From Chloroflexota bacterium (GTDB lineage: Bacteria > Chloroflexota > Anaerolineae > Anaerolineales > UBA4823): DNA of 64,000 nt. The notes beneath the pieces are model-generated. The model saw only the letters and a program-made list of their open reading frames with translations. It did not search any database and was not told the origin of the DNA. Positions 9,398 through 18,168 of this stretch are shown piece after piece. Both the position numbers and the translations under genes were made by a program. The DNA lies in assembly GCA_029557965.1 (NCBI GenBank), contig JAKQIM010000026.1, positions 80,862 through 144,861 on the forward strand, in the 5' to 3' direction. The stretch's first letter is position 1, and each line of letters begins with the position of its first letter.

Positions 9398-10739
9398 TCG
9401 ACACCTCCCGTAAAGCCTCTACCAGCGTTTCAATTTCTTCGTGCGAGTTCATCTCAGTGACAGCCACCAGCATGTGGTGGGTGAGGGCGGGGTAATCTTG
9501 GCTTAGATCGTAGCCGCCCAGGATATCGTGCTCGAGCAGGAGATCGTTGATCTCGGCAACCGGGAGGGGGCATTGGATCACAAATTCATTGAAGAAGGGT
9601 GCGCCAGACCAAAGCGAATATTTGGGCAGATCGTGGATGCGGGCCGCGGCGTGGTGGGCTTTGTGATAGTTCAACTCAGCCACCTGGCGCAGTCCGTTTT
9701 TACCCAGCAGGCTCATATAGACGGCCGAGCCAAGGGCCATGAGGCCCTGGTTCGAGCAGATGTTGGAAGTGGCTTTTTCGCGGCGGATGTGCTGCTCGCG
9801 GGCGGTGAGGGTGAGCACGTAAGCCAGTTGGCCGCGGTTATCTATCGATTCACCTACCAGGCGTCCAGCCATCTTGCGGACGAATTCTTTGCGGGTGGCA
9901 AAGAGGCCCAGGTAAGGGCCGCCGAAGGACATGGGGATGCCCAGCGGCTGGCCTTCGCCGGTGACGATATCAGCGCCCATCTGGCCGGGGGTTTTTAACA
10001 TGCCAAGGGCCATGGGGTTGATGGCTACGCAGAGTAAGGCGCCGGCAGCATGGGCGGCTTCAGCCAGGCTGGTGTAATCGTAGACGCGCCCGAAGAAATC
10101 GGGGTACTGGACCACCACCAGGGCGGTTTCGCCGTCGATGAGGGGTAAAAGGGCCTCGGGGCCGGCATTCAGGTCGCTTTCGGGGCCATCGCCCACCAGT
10201 TGCAGGGGGCTGTCGGTGCTGTAGGTGCGCACAGTCTGGCGGTACTGCGGGTGCAGGGCCGGCGACAGCACGATCTTGGCGCGCTTGCCGCGGAAGTTGG
10301 CGTAGGCCATGTTGACGGCCTCGGCCACGGCGGTGGCGCCATCATAATGGGAGGCATTGCTGACATCCATGCCGGTCAGCGCGGCCACCAGGCTTTGGTA
10401 TTCGAAGATGGCTTGCAGTGTGCCCTGAGAAAGCTCGGGTTGGTAAGGGGTGTAGGCGGTCAGGAATTCGCCGCGGCGCAAAACTGCATCGACTGCAGCA
10501 GGTACGTAATGGTTATAAGCACCTGCGCCTAAGAAGCAGGCCAGGTCTCGGGCCGATTCGTTGGCCCAGGCCAGGTTTTGCAGCTCAGCAACGGCTTCCA
10601 TTTCGGTCTCGGCCGGCGGCAGTGCCAGGTCGGGGAAGCGGTGTTTGGCCGGAACAACCTTGAACAGATCGGCCAGGTGGTCAATGCCGATGGCACGCAG
10701 CATTGCCTCCCGGTCGGCATCAGTATGAGGAGTGAACAT
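9390..10739 (-). CDS. gcvPA: Glycine dehydrogenase (decarboxylating) subunit 1
   Basis: The 449-residue N-terminal-type subunit of the split P protein pairs with GcvPB to form the active decarboxylase. Family segments visible are MLRAIGIDHLADLF near the N-terminus, FLGAGAYNHYVPA, YTPYQPELSQGTLQAIFEYQ and GEGQPLGIPMSFGGPYLG. It lies 8 nt after gcvH, and gcvPB starts within its last codons. All three genes are expressed from the glycine-riboswitch promoter region near 11420. Nothing is truncated. Confidence 0.97.
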   Translation of the reverse strand: MFTPHTDADREAMLRAIGIDHLADLFKVVPAKHRFPDLALPPAETEMEAVAELQNLAWANESARDLACFLGAGAYNHYVPAAVDAVLRRGEFLTAYTPYQPELSQGTLQAIFEYQSLVAALTGMDVSNASHYDGATAVAEAVNMAYANFRGKRAKIVLSPALHPQYRQTVRTYSTDSPLQLVGDGPESDLNAGPEALLPLIDGETALVVVQYPDFFGRVYDYTSLAEAAHAAGALLCVAINPMALGMLKTPGQMGADIVTGEGQPLGIPMSFGGPYLGLFATRKEFVRKMAGRLVGESIDNRGQLAYVLTLTAREQHIRREKATSNICSNQGLMALGSAVYMSLLGKNGLRQVAELNYHKAHHAAARIHDLPKYSLWSGAPFFNEFVIQCPLPVAEINDLLLEHDILGGYDLSQDYPALTHHMLVAVTEMNSHEEIETLVEALREVSNG

Positions 10740-10747
10740 AGGTGTTG

Positions 10748-11140
10748 TTAACCCTGGGATTCGACGTGGGCGCCGTATGCAACGGCATCCATCAACGGCT
10801 TAAGCTCGGCAGGATCACTCAGCTCGATCTTGATGATCCAGGCGGCTTCGTAGGGGCTGCTGTTGATGACTTCGGGGGCAGCGCCCAGGTCTTCGTTGAT
10901 GGCTACGATCTTACCGCTGACGGGGCTGTAAACATCGGCAGCGGCTTTGACCGATTCGATGGTAGCGATGGTATCGCCTTGTTTGATCTCGTCGCCTTCG
11001 GCAACGACAATTTCAGCGAAGACGATATCAGAAAGCTGGTTTTGGGCATAATCCGAAATTCCGACCGTGCCGGTGCTGCCTTCGACCAGGATCCACTCGT
11101 TACTTTCGGCAAACTTCAAATTGGCGGGAATGTTGCTCAT
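10748..11140 (-). CDS. gcvH: Glycine cleavage system H protein
   Basis: This 130-residue lipoyl carrier shuttles the aminomethyl group between P and T proteins and is reoxidised by L protein. The lipoyl-lysine motif is GDTIATIESVKAAADVYSPV. The start at 11140 (MSNIPANLKFAESNEW) is chosen over an upstream in-frame ATG at 11194 because AGGAGG sits 7 nt before it and the longer form would begin next to the riboswitch terminator. It is the first gene of gcvH-gcvPA-gcvPB. No gene for the L protein (dihydrolipoyl dehydrogenase) or for lipoylation is in the window. Confidence 0.96.
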   Translation of the reverse strand: MSNIPANLKFAESNEWILVEGSTGTVGISDYAQNQLSDIVFAEIVVAEGDEIKQGDTIATIESVKAAADVYSPVSGKIVAINEDLGAAPEVINSSPYEAAWIIKIELSDPAELKPLMDAVAYGAHVESQG

Positions 11141-11184
11141 GGAAATACCTCCTGTGAAAAATGGTTTGTAGGGTTTAAAGAACG

Positions 11185-11214
11185 AGAGGCACACGGCATG
11201 AACCGCGTGCCTCT
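11185..11214 (-). terminator. Riboswitch expression-platform terminator
   Basis: AGAGGCACACGG (11185-11196) pairs with CCGCGTGCCTCT (11203-11214) with one G-U-type mismatch. On the minus strand CGTTCTTT follows. The 5' arm contains the 3' strand of aptamer-2 stem P1 (complement of 11210-11215), so the terminator and ligand-stabilised P1 exclude each other. That predicts an ON switch with glycine. Confidence 0.75.
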
Positions 11215-11418
11215 GTCATGGACCTGAGAGATTCGCGCGGCCGGATAAGCGGCAGGCGTTTGCCCCATCGGTGCAGCGGGCGGGTGTACTGCCGCGCGGC
11301 TTTCCAGAGGTGAGCGAGGACAGAGTCCTTTTACCTGAGAGATTCGCCTGGCTTTGCCTTGCAGACAGGTTTGCACCTTCGGTGCCCGGTTTTTGAGGCC
11401 GGGTCTCTTCTCTGCGCT
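11206..11418 (-). ncRNA. Tandem glycine riboswitch
   Basis: Read on the minus strand, two consecutive aptamers carry the conserved glycine-riboswitch elements. Aptamer 1 (about 11418-11319) has GCACCGAAGGTGCAAACC, GCGAATCTCTCAGGT and GGACTCTGTCC. Aptamer 2 (about 11312-11209) has GCACCGATGGGGCAAACG, GCGAATCTCTCAGGT and GACAGAGG. Aptamer-2 P1 is CCTCTG (complement of 11305-11310) with CAGAGG (complement of 11210-11215). A terminator overlapping P1 and the gcvH start lie just downstream. The tandem arrangement in front of gcv genes is the classic context for this class. Confidence 0.93.
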
Positions 11419-11460
11419 CGTTGAATTACGCTATCATTTTAACGGTGAAATATCGAAATA

Positions 11461-11501
11461 ACAAGGGTGAAGCCAGTGCCAAAGCACGGCTTCACCCTTG
11501 T
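11461..11501 (-). terminator. Strong hairpin downstream of the DUF4870 gene
   Basis: ACAAGGGTGAAGCC and GGCTTCACCCTTGT pair perfectly, with an inner GTGC/GCAC around loop CAAA. On the minus strand TATTTCGATATTT follows. It lies 37 nt beyond the DUF4870 stop and upstream of the gcv promoter. Confidence 0.75.
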
Positions 11502-11537
11502 GGGGTACAAACGAGGCGAATCAACCAGAAAGGTTGC

Positions 11538-11852
11538 TTATGCCCAGCCCTGGTTCTTGATGAAATCGGTAATGACCGGGACCTGCACCATCTCGCCTTG
11601 GTAAGCTTTGTAGGCGAAGAAGAGCATGACCAGCCAGATAATGGCGCCGCAGCCAAACAGCGGCAGGAGGACAATGTAGATGATGCCGAGGATCAGCGAT
11701 TGGACAGCGTGGAACTTGATGAAGGGGCGAGCTTTCTTGTCTTCCATCAACAGCAGGATGATGGACACGAGGGGGGAGAATACGTAGGCCAGTGCCGACC
11801 AAAGCTTATCGTCGCTGGTGATCTCGGGGGATGGGGTTACGGGTGTTTCCAT
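11538..11852 (-). CDS. DUF4870 small membrane protein
   Basis: This 104-residue protein matches the DUF4870 pattern: SDDKLWSALAYVFSPLVSIILLL, then KARPFIKFHAVQSLILGI, then a glycine-rich hydrophobic segment (YIVLLPLFGCGAIIWLVMLFF) and AYKAYQGE. It should have three to four membrane segments with the N-terminus inside. The family has no firm function. An AGGTAATAACAA leader with GGAGGT upstream supports the start. It is monocistronic between its own upstream region and the hairpin at 11461-11501. Confidence 0.88.
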   Translation of the reverse strand: METPVTPSPEITSDDKLWSALAYVFSPLVSIILLLMEDKKARPFIKFHAVQSLILGIIYIVLLPLFGCGAIIWLVMLFFAYKAYQGEMVQVPVITDFIKNQGWA

Positions 11853-11993
11853 TTGTTATTACCTCCATGGTGGTTTGGATAAATTAGCCGGCATGATTGC
11901 CGTATGGCTTATAAGAAAGATTGTACATCAAAAACCCTTGAAAAGGCAAGCTATTTCACATCCAGTTTTTATAACCCCGGCAAGGCGGGCGGG

Positions 11994-13376
11994 TTACGCT
12001 GTGGTGAGGTTGTGGACCCATTTTTTGGAGCGGTAGCGCTGCAGGCCGAAGATGAATTTGTTGATCTCATCGCCCATGACCAGTAAATAGACCCAGTAAA
12101 TGGGCAGGTGGAAGACGAAAGCACCCAAGAGGGCCAGGGGCACACCCACCACCCAGATCGATCCAACATCAAGTAAGAAGGCAAACTTGGTGTCGCCCCC
12201 GCTGCGGAAGATGCCGACATAGAGCACCATGTTGGCTGAACGCAGCCAAAGCATGGTGGCGATGACCCACAGAATCCGCAGGGCATATTGGGCCACAGCG
12301 GGGGATACTTTGTAGGGCAGCAGCATCCAGCCAGAGCCGGCCCAGACCAGTACGCCAACCACCAAAGAGCTGAACATGGCCAGGGCAATGGCATTCCCGG
12401 CATAACGGAAGGCTTTTTTCTCGTCGCCTGCGCCGATGACGTTGCCAACCAGGATGGCACAGGCGTTGCCGATGCCGATGAACATCACAATCGCCAGGCC
12501 ATCAAAGGTTGAGGCGATGTTCATGGCGGCGATGGCATCGGTGCCCACGTGGGCGTAAATGGCATTATAGGTAGTGATGCCCAGGGACCAGAACACTTCG
12601 TTGAACATCACGGGCAGCATGCGGCGCATTACCCGCCCGATGAAGGCGCGATCGAATTGGAATAGCTCGGCTGGGCGAGCGGCGGCAGGCGTTTTGAGCC
12701 GGTAAGACAGCCACAGCAAAACGCTGCATTCGAGGATGCGGGCGATGGTGATGGCTACGGCGGCCCCGTTGATGCCCAGGGCTGGCAGGCCCAGCTTGCC
12801 GAAGATGAGCGTATAGCTCAGCAAGGTGTTGACGCTCAATGCGCCGACGCTGACGACCATTGGCAGGCGCACATTGCCCGTGCTGCGCAGCACAAAGGCG
12901 TAACAGAATGTGAACAGGGTGAATGGGAAGCTGATCACATAAATGCGCAGGTAGGGAACCCCTAGTTCGAGCACCGCGGGATCGGTGGTGTAGAAACCCA
13001 ATGCCATCTGGGGGAAGAAAAGCCCCAGGCTGGTGAAGAACAGCGTGCCTGCCGCCCCCACAATGAGCGACAGCCCCATGACGCGGCGGATGTTGGGGAC
13101 ATCGGCCTTGCCCCAATATTGGGCCATGAAGATAGCCGCGCCGCTGTTGGTGCCAAAGAGCAGGAGGTTGAACAAGAAGTAGACCTGGTTGGAAAGCCCC
13201 ACCGCAGCGACAGAGGTTTCGCCAAGCTGACCGACCATAATGCTGTTGACCAGGTTGAGGGATGACATGATGAACTGTTGAGCGATGATCGGCAAGGCGA
13301 GCTTGAAGAGGCGTGAGAAGAACTCGCGGTCTTGGATGAAATCTTTAAACCAGGTGTGGGTGTTGGCAAGCAGCAT
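11994..13376 (-). CDS. MATE-family multidrug/cation exporter
   Basis: A 460-residue polytopic membrane protein with about 12 hydrophobic segments and the two-fold internal repeat of MATE transporters. The N-terminal motif LALPIIAQQFIMSSLNLVNS and the QVYFLFNLLLFGTNSGAAIF and AAMNIASTFDGLA regions fit the family. MATE proteins use Na+ or H+ gradients to export cationic drugs and metabolites; the substrate here is unknown. The start at 13376 has AAGG about 8 nt upstream. It follows the membrane-protein gene at 13421 by 44 nt on the same strand, so the two may be co-transcribed. Confidence 0.92.
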   Translation of the reverse strand: MLLANTHTWFKDFIQDREFFSRLFKLALPIIAQQFIMSSLNLVNSIMVGQLGETSVAAVGLSNQVYFLFNLLLFGTNSGAAIFMAQYWGKADVPNIRRVMGLSLIVGAAGTLFFTSLGLFFPQMALGFYTTDPAVLELGVPYLRIYVISFPFTLFTFCYAFVLRSTGNVRLPMVVSVGALSVNTLLSYTLIFGKLGLPALGINGAAVAITIARILECSVLLWLSYRLKTPAAARPAELFQFDRAFIGRVMRRMLPVMFNEVFWSLGITTYNAIYAHVGTDAIAAMNIASTFDGLAIVMFIGIGNACAILVGNVIGAGDEKKAFRYAGNAIALAMFSSLVVGVLVWAGSGWMLLPYKVSPAVAQYALRILWVIATMLWLRSANMVLYVGIFRSGGDTKFAFLLDVGSIWVVGVPLALLGAFVFHLPIYWVYLLVMGDEINKFIFGLQRYRSKKWVHNLTTA

Positions 13377-13420
13377 GGTATGACCTTGTTGTTTGGAGGG
13401 TTAACAGCACTGGCGGGGGG

Positions 13421-14230
13421 CTAGTATTCGCCTTCGAACAGGAAGACCAGGGGGGCGGTGCGGGCGTAATGGATGAGGGCTTTGCCGGGTGCAACGGTGC
13501 CGTAGGTGTGTGCCTGGGCCGTGATGGTTTGGAGACTGCCATCGGGGCGTTGGGCCTCGAATTGGACCGTGACATGGTGGCGGGTGAGGGTTTCGCCCAT
13601 CAGTTTGACCGTGCGGCGCTCATCTTGCAGCACCCTGGCCTGGGTTCTGACCTGAGAGCGGCGGTAGATGAACCAGGTGCGCAGGCGGCTGGCCAGGAAG
13701 AAAAACGCCAGTAAAACGAAGCACAGCGCATAGCCATCGTATTCTGCCGGAGAGCCCTGGATATAGCGGCTCAGACTGGCAGGGGCGATAGCCAGCCCAA
13801 CCAAAAATATTAAGCCCAGCATCACCAGGGCAAAGAAATCGGCCGCATCGCTGGGAGGCTTGCGGCGGGTTCGAACAGGCTCTTGGCGGATGCGGCGCTC
13901 TAACCAGGCCCAGCCGGCGGCAGTGAGGGCCAGGCCGAAGAACAGGGGGAGCAGGCGGCGCAATGCCAGCCCGGCAAGGGGCAGGGTGGATGTGGCAGCC
14001 CAGGCAGGCAAGAGTAAGATGCCCATCAAAACGGCCAGCCCATTGAAGCCTAACAGCCAGGTGAGCAGGCTGTGCTTGCGGCGCAAGCCGTTCAAGAACA
14101 TGGTAAGCGCCCATCCTGCCAGGTTGAATGGTAGGATGACGAAGGGGCCGTAGTCTGCCATCAAGATATAGGCAAGAAAGGTGGCGAGGAAAATGCCCAC
14201 CGTGCGCCAAAAAAGAGCGAGATCTGCCAT
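13421..14230 (-). CDS. Polytopic membrane protein of unknown function
   Basis: This predicted protein of about 269 residues has roughly seven hydrophobic segments, then a hydrophilic C-terminal domain (from about 190: RSQVRTQARVLQDERRTVKL...GKALIHYARTAPLVFLFEGEY) that may be cytoplasmic. I recognise no family. The start at 14230 (MADLALFWRTVG) is preferred over the ATG at 14281 because TAAGAT lies 8 nt before it, giving a leaderless message. The longer version would overlap the divergent exporter gene. Confidence 0.6.
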   Translation of the reverse strand: MADLALFWRTVGIFLATFLAYILMADYGPFVILPFNLAGWALTMFLNGLRRKHSLLTWLLGFNGLAVLMGILLLPAWAATSTLPLAGLALRRLLPLFFGLALTAAGWAWLERRIRQEPVRTRRKPPSDAADFFALVMLGLIFLVGLAIAPASLSRYIQGSPAEYDGYALCFVLLAFFFLASRLRTWFIYRRSQVRTQARVLQDERRTVKLMGETLTRHHVTVQFEAQRPDGSLQTITAQAHTYGTVAPGKALIHYARTAPLVFLFEGEY

Positions 14231-14255
14231 CGTGCTGAATCTTACCACAGCATGG

Positions 14256-14261
14256 TATGAT
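14256..14261 (+). promoter_or_regulatory. -10 box (TATGAT), leaderless EamA gene
   Basis: TATGAT ends 6 nt before the ATG at 14268. Facing it on the minus strand, TAAGAT ends 8 nt before the ATG at 14230, so both divergent genes appear to have leaderless promoters in a 40-bp gap. Confidence 0.5.
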
Positions 14262-14267
14262 TGGAGG

Positions 14268-15215
14268 ATGACACGTTTCAAGGCTGACCTTATCTTATTG
14301 TTGGTGGCTCTGGTTTGGGGGAGCGCATTTGCGGCACAGCGCGTGGCTGCGGGCTACCTGGATGCTTTTACGTTCAATGGGCTGCGGTTTTTGTTAGCCG
14401 GATTGATCCTGACGCCTTTTGTGTACCGGGGCGGGCGGGGCGCTGCACAAAGACCTGCCCGGGCGGGTAAGCACAGCTTGTGGCTGCCGGTGCTGGCGGG
14501 GGGCCTGCTGTTTGCGGCGGGTGGTTTGCAGCAGGCCGGCCTTGCTGAGACTACGGCCGGGAACGCGGGATTCATCACCGGCCTGTACGTGGTGTTTGTG
14601 CCTTTTTTGTTGAGCCTGTTTTGGAAAGAGCGGATGACCTGGGTAGTGTGGGCGGCAGCCGGGTTGGCGGTGGCGGGCGGCTTACTGCTCAGCACGGGGG
14701 GAGCGCTGCGCTTCAATCGTGGGGATCTGCTGGAGCTGATTGGGGCGGTGGCCTGGGCCTTGCACGTGATCGTGGTGGGACGGGCGACGAGCCGGATGGA
14801 AGTGCTCAAGTTTTCGGCCGGGCAGTTTTTGACGGCGGGCGGCCTGAACCTGGCTTTCAGCCTGGTGCTCGGCGCATCCTGGAATGGATTGGCGGTGGCC
14901 TGGTGGACGGTGTTGTACGTGGCGCTGTTCTCGACCACTTTGGGGTATACCCTGCAGGTGGTGGGGCAGAAGGTAGCTCCGCCAACCGATGCATCGATCT
15001 TGCTGAGCATGGAGGCGGTGTTTGCGGCCTTGTTCGGCTGGCTGTTTTTGCACGAGGCGTTGAGCGGTCAGCAATTGTTGGGCTGCGCCTTGATCTTGGC
15101 GGCGATCTTGTTAACCCAGGTGGGAGGGGTATGGGCAGACCGCAAGAAACCGGCCGAGGGCGTGGATAAGCGATCTTCAGAACGACCAGGCGGCAGTTTG
15201 ATGGAGAATGATTAA
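14268..15215 (+). CDS. EamA/DMT-family transporter
   Basis: This 315-residue protein has ten hydrophobic segments in the two five-helix repeats typical of drug/metabolite transporters. It starts LILLLVALVWGSAFAAQRVA and carries FNGLRFLLAGLI, TAGNAGFITGLYVVFVPFL and ASILLSMEAVFAALFGWLFL. It probably exports a small metabolite or amino acid. The ATG at 14268 follows TATGAT by 6 nt (14256-14261), so the transcript looks leaderless; GGAGG abuts the ATG too closely to serve as a normal ribosome site. Its TAA overlaps the ATG of the next gene by one base, so the two are coupled. Confidence 0.9.
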   Translation: MTRFKADLILLLVALVWGSAFAAQRVAAGYLDAFTFNGLRFLLAGLILTPFVYRGGRGAAQRPARAGKHSLWLPVLAGGLLFAAGGLQQAGLAETTAGNAGFITGLYVVFVPFLLSLFWKERMTWVVWAAAGLAVAGGLLLSTGGALRFNRGDLLELIGAVAWALHVIVVGRATSRMEVLKFSAGQFLTAGGLNLAFSLVLGASWNGLAVAWWTVLYVALFSTTLGYTLQVVGQKVAPPTDASILLSMEAVFAALFGWLFLHEALSGQQLLGCALILAAILLTQVGGVWADRKKPAEGVDKRSSERPGGSLMEND

Positions 15216-15991
15216 TGGCAGAATCGTTGGAGCAGTATTTAGAGTTTATTACCCAGGCAGCTTACCTGGCCGGTAGGAGCACTTTGGGGTATTACCAGGC
15301 CGGGGTGAGGGCAGATTTCAAGGCGGATGATACACCGGTGACGGCAGCCGACCGCCTGGCAGAGCAGGTGGTGCGCGGGCAGATCGAGGCGCGTTTTCCA
15401 CAGCATGCCATTGTGGGGGAGGAATTTGAGGCCAAAGAGACCGAAGGCGCCACGCACCGTTGGATCATTGATCCCATTGACGGCACCAAGTCTTTTGTGC
15501 ATGGGGTGCCGCTTTATGCGACCCTGATTGGCCTGGAAATTGAGGGGCAAGTGCGGGTGGGGGCGGCGTATTTTCCGGCTTTGGATGAGATGCTGGCCGC
15601 GGCAGACGGCCTGGGCTGTTGGTGGAACGGGCGACGGGCGCATGTTTCGTCCTTGACCGATTTGAGCAGGGCGGTGATGACTTTTACCGATCCGGCCAGT
15701 TTTGGGCGCTATGGCAGGCCGAAGGCCTGGGAACGCCTGCAAAAAGCGGTGTATTACCGCACCGGCTGGAGCGATGCTTATGGGTATATGCTGGTGGCTA
15801 CGGGGCGAGCCGAGCTGGCGCTTGACCCGGCGATGGCAGTGTGGGACTGCGGGCCCTTCCCGCCCATTTTTCAGGAAGCGGGGGGGTATTTTGGCGATTG
15901 GAAGGGGAATCGGACGATCTATTCGAAGGAAGCGTTGGCGACCACGCAGGCTTTGCTGCCCGAAGTGCTGAAACTGATTGAAACCGAGTGA
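15215..15991 (+). CDS. Inositol monophosphatase-family phosphatase (HisN-like)
   Basis: A 258-residue Mg2+-dependent phosphatase. Metal-binding motifs are present: DDTPVTAADRLAE, GEEFEAKETE, IDPIDGTKSFVHGVPLYATLIG and the C-terminal WDCGPFPPIFQEAGGYFGDW. The last replaces the usual WDxAAL with WDCGPF. This layout is shared by inositol monophosphatases and bacterial HisN histidinol-phosphate phosphatases; 'PLYATLIGLE' leans to the HisN branch. Substrate remains open. The start codon overlaps the stop of the EamA gene (TAATG), indicating coupling. Confidence 0.88.
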   Translation: MAESLEQYLEFITQAAYLAGRSTLGYYQAGVRADFKADDTPVTAADRLAEQVVRGQIEARFPQHAIVGEEFEAKETEGATHRWIIDPIDGTKSFVHGVPLYATLIGLEIEGQVRVGAAYFPALDEMLAAADGLGCWWNGRRAHVSSLTDLSRAVMTFTDPASFGRYGRPKAWERLQKAVYYRTGWSDAYGYMLVATGRAELALDPAMAVWDCGPFPPIFQEAGGYFGDWKGNRTIYSKEALATTQALLPEVLKLIETE

Positions 15992-16037
15992 TGCGGGCCG
16001 GAGGTGGCTGCCAGGAAGGGATCAGCCTTCATGTCTG

Positions 16038-16262
16038 TTAGCCGCCGCCGATGACAGCCAACAGTTTGATGTAATCTCCATCTTGGATGATGTAATCTTT
16101 GTCTTGCTGTTCATCGTTGACCAGCACCAGGGCCACCACCTCGGGCGGCATGCGAAATGACTGGATGGCCTGGCGGATGGTCTGACCGGCGGCGACCTGG
16201 GTCTCGTTTTGGTGGTTGATGTATTCTTTCAAGATGCCGTAAGGGCGGACAGTGGCGGTCAT
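16038..16262 (-). CDS. MoaD/ThiS-family ubiquitin-like protein
   Basis: This 74-residue beta-grasp protein ends in IGGG, so a C-terminal Gly-Gly is present but followed by one more glycine. MoaD proteins carry the thiocarboxylate that builds the dithiolene of molybdopterin. The gene lies 70 nt after the aldehyde:ferredoxin oxidoreductase gene on the same strand. Similar small proteins are often linked to tungsten AOR genes, so a role in the tungsten cofactor is likely. The phrase VALVLVNDEQQDKDYIIQDGDYIKLLAVI fits the fold. No clear Shine-Dalgarno is visible. Confidence 0.82.
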   Translation of the reverse strand: MTATVRPYGILKEYINHQNETQVAAGQTIRQAIQSFRMPPEVVALVLVNDEQQDKDYIIQDGDYIKLLAVIGGG

Positions 16263-16282
16263 AGGCGATCAATCAAGTGGAG

Positions 16283-16323
16283 TGGGGGAGCAATGAACCC
16301 TGGACGGGGACATCGCTCCCCCA
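16283..16323. repeat. Intergenic hairpin between AOR and moaD-like genes
   Basis: TGGGGGAGC (16283-16291) pairs with GCTCCCCCA (16315-16323), helped by ATG/CAT pairs inside. There is no U-run on the minus strand. It could be a weak terminator or an mRNA-stabilising hairpin that reduces moaD-like expression relative to AOR. Confidence 0.5.
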
Positions 16324-16332
16324 GAATTTTTA

Positions 16333-18159
16333 TCAGTGCGTTTGTACGGCAATGTTCAGCTTTTGCAGGGTTTGGGGGGTAGGAATGCCGTTATCGTCCC
16401 AACCACGTTGTTCGTAGTACATATCCAACAGGCACTGCACGTCTTCATAGTTGGTGATCTGGCCGGCTGTGGCCCCGGTTTTGGGCGCTTCTTCGTAGAA
16501 ACGCGGGGATGGCAGGTCCCAAGAGCGACCGAAGCCGGGATTTTCGCGCACCCAGTACATGCGGGTCAGGTTCCAGATGCGGTCGCCGACCGCTTCCAGA
16601 TCTTCCCAGGTGCGGTGGATGCCGGTAACGGCCTCGAGCAGGGGGACGTACAGGTCGCGATCGATGCCCAGTTCAACCCACTGCAGGCGGCAAGAGCCCA
16701 ACACGTCAAACATGGGGCGGAAGTTCTGCAGCCAGATGATGCGGGCGACCTTCTCGGGCACCACTTTGTCGCGGCCCACTTGCAGATCATAGGTGATGGC
16801 CCAAGAGCGGTTGTGGTGTGCGCCGACATCGCAGGTCATGTAGGCTAACAGCATGGCGGTGGCATTGTGGGTGGCGTAGGCAGATTGTTCCATGCCTTTG
16901 ACGTGGATGGCAAACTTATCGGAACCCTTGCCAATTTGTTCGGCAGCCCGTTTGACGCCCTGGGCCAGCAGTTGACCGAGCTTGCCTTCGCGGTAGGCGA
17001 TCTTTTTGATGGCGGCAAAGGCAGCTTCAATATTGCCAAACCGGAGATCCAGGCCATCGGTATCCTCTTGGGTGAGCATGCCCTTTTCATAACATTCCAT
17101 GGCCCAGGCAATGGTGTTGCCGGCGCTGATCGAGTCCAGGCCCAGGTCGTCTGCCAGGCGGTTGGCTTCGGCCACGGCCTCGATATCGCCAATGCCAAGG
17201 TTAGAGCCCATTAAGCCGATGGTTTCGTATTCTGGGCCCTCAACATAGGTGCCGTAGCGCCGGGACCTGGAGTATTTGCCGCAGGGGCAAGGGCAGCCAA
17301 AACAACCCTTATCGGTGATGACGATTTCTTTGCGCATGACCGGGCCGTAAATGTTCTTGCCATCTTCAAACGAGCCGGCGCTGAAGTTACGAGTGGGCAG
17401 GGCGCCGACCTCATCGCACCAACTGGTGACGATGGTGGTGCCGTAGCGCGTCCATTCGTCGTGGCCCTCTGCTTCGATGCAGGCGCGATATAGGTCGATG
17501 CCGGCTTTGCGGTAAGCCTGGGCGTCTGCGACGGGGACGGATTTGGTGCCGCGTATGACAATGGCCTTCAGCTTCTTCTGGCCCATCACTGTGCCTACGC
17601 CACCGCGCCCGGCCTGGCGGCCGAAATCGTGGTTGACACAGGCGTAGGGCACCAGGTTCTCACCGCCAGGGCCAATGGCGGCAATTTGAAATTCTTCGCC
17701 GTGCTTATTCTTCAGCGCCACTTCAGCATCAATAGCACCTTTGCCCCACAGGAAGGAGGCGTCGAGCAGTTGGAGCTTATTGTCGTCAATCAGCAGGTAA
17801 ACCGGTGTGGGGCTGATGCCTTCAAGGATAATGGTGTCGATGCCGGCGTACTTCATTTCAGCGGTAAAATGGCCGCCCATGGATGCGCTGGCATAGCCAT
17901 TGGTGAGGGGAGATTTGGTTGTCCAATCACACTTGCCGCCGCCTGCCGAGAGCATACCCGAAAGCGGCCCGCTGGAGATGATGAGCTTGTTTTCGGGGCC
18001 AAGCGGGTCGGCGCCCCTGGGGACCTCGCGCAGGAGGTGATAAATGCCAAACCCGCGCCCGCCGATGAAGTCGCGAGCCAACTCTGGGGGGGTAGGTTCT
18101 TTGGTGAGCTTATTATCGGTAAGGTTAACGCGCAGGATGCTTCCACCGTATCCGTTCAT
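16333..18159 (-). CDS. Aldehyde:ferredoxin oxidoreductase (tungsten AOR family)
   Basis: A 608-residue enzyme of full family length. The N-terminus reads MNGYGGSILRVNLTDNKL, followed by FIGGRGFGIYHLL and SSGPLSGMLSAGG. The [4Fe-4S] ligands C286-x2-C289-x3-C293 are present, and a downstream cysteine in VLGSCRLQW fits the fourth ligand. AOR enzymes oxidise aldehydes to acids with ferredoxin and bind a tungsto-bispterin. Which aldehyde is used cannot be told. The ferredoxin-like gene at 18169 (9 nt upstream) and the MoaD-like gene downstream complete an electron-transfer/cofactor unit. It implies anaerobic metabolism. Confidence 0.94.
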   Translation of the reverse strand: MNGYGGSILRVNLTDNKLTKEPTPPELARDFIGGRGFGIYHLLREVPRGADPLGPENKLIISSGPLSGMLSAGGGKCDWTTKSPLTNGYASASMGGHFTAEMKYAGIDTIILEGISPTPVYLLIDDNKLQLLDASFLWGKGAIDAEVALKNKHGEEFQIAAIGPGGENLVPYACVNHDFGRQAGRGGVGTVMGQKKLKAIVIRGTKSVPVADAQAYRKAGIDLYRACIEAEGHDEWTRYGTTIVTSWCDEVGALPTRNFSAGSFEDGKNIYGPVMRKEIVITDKGCFGCPCPCGKYSRSRRYGTYVEGPEYETIGLMGSNLGIGDIEAVAEANRLADDLGLDSISAGNTIAWAMECYEKGMLTQEDTDGLDLRFGNIEAAFAAIKKIAYREGKLGQLLAQGVKRAAEQIGKGSDKFAIHVKGMEQSAYATHNATAMLLAYMTCDVGAHHNRSWAITYDLQVGRDKVVPEKVARIIWLQNFRPMFDVLGSCRLQWVELGIDRDLYVPLLEAVTGIHRTWEDLEAVGDRIWNLTRMYWVRENPGFGRSWDLPSPRFYEEAPKTGATAGQITNYEDVQCLLDMYYEQRGWDDNGIPTPQTLQKLNIAVQTH

Positions 18160-18168
18160 GGCTGCCTC

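Noticed and set aside
11137..11376. 79-residue minus-strand ORF over the glycine riboswitch
   Set aside because: It lies entirely in the structured RNA; no initiation site and no family resemblance.
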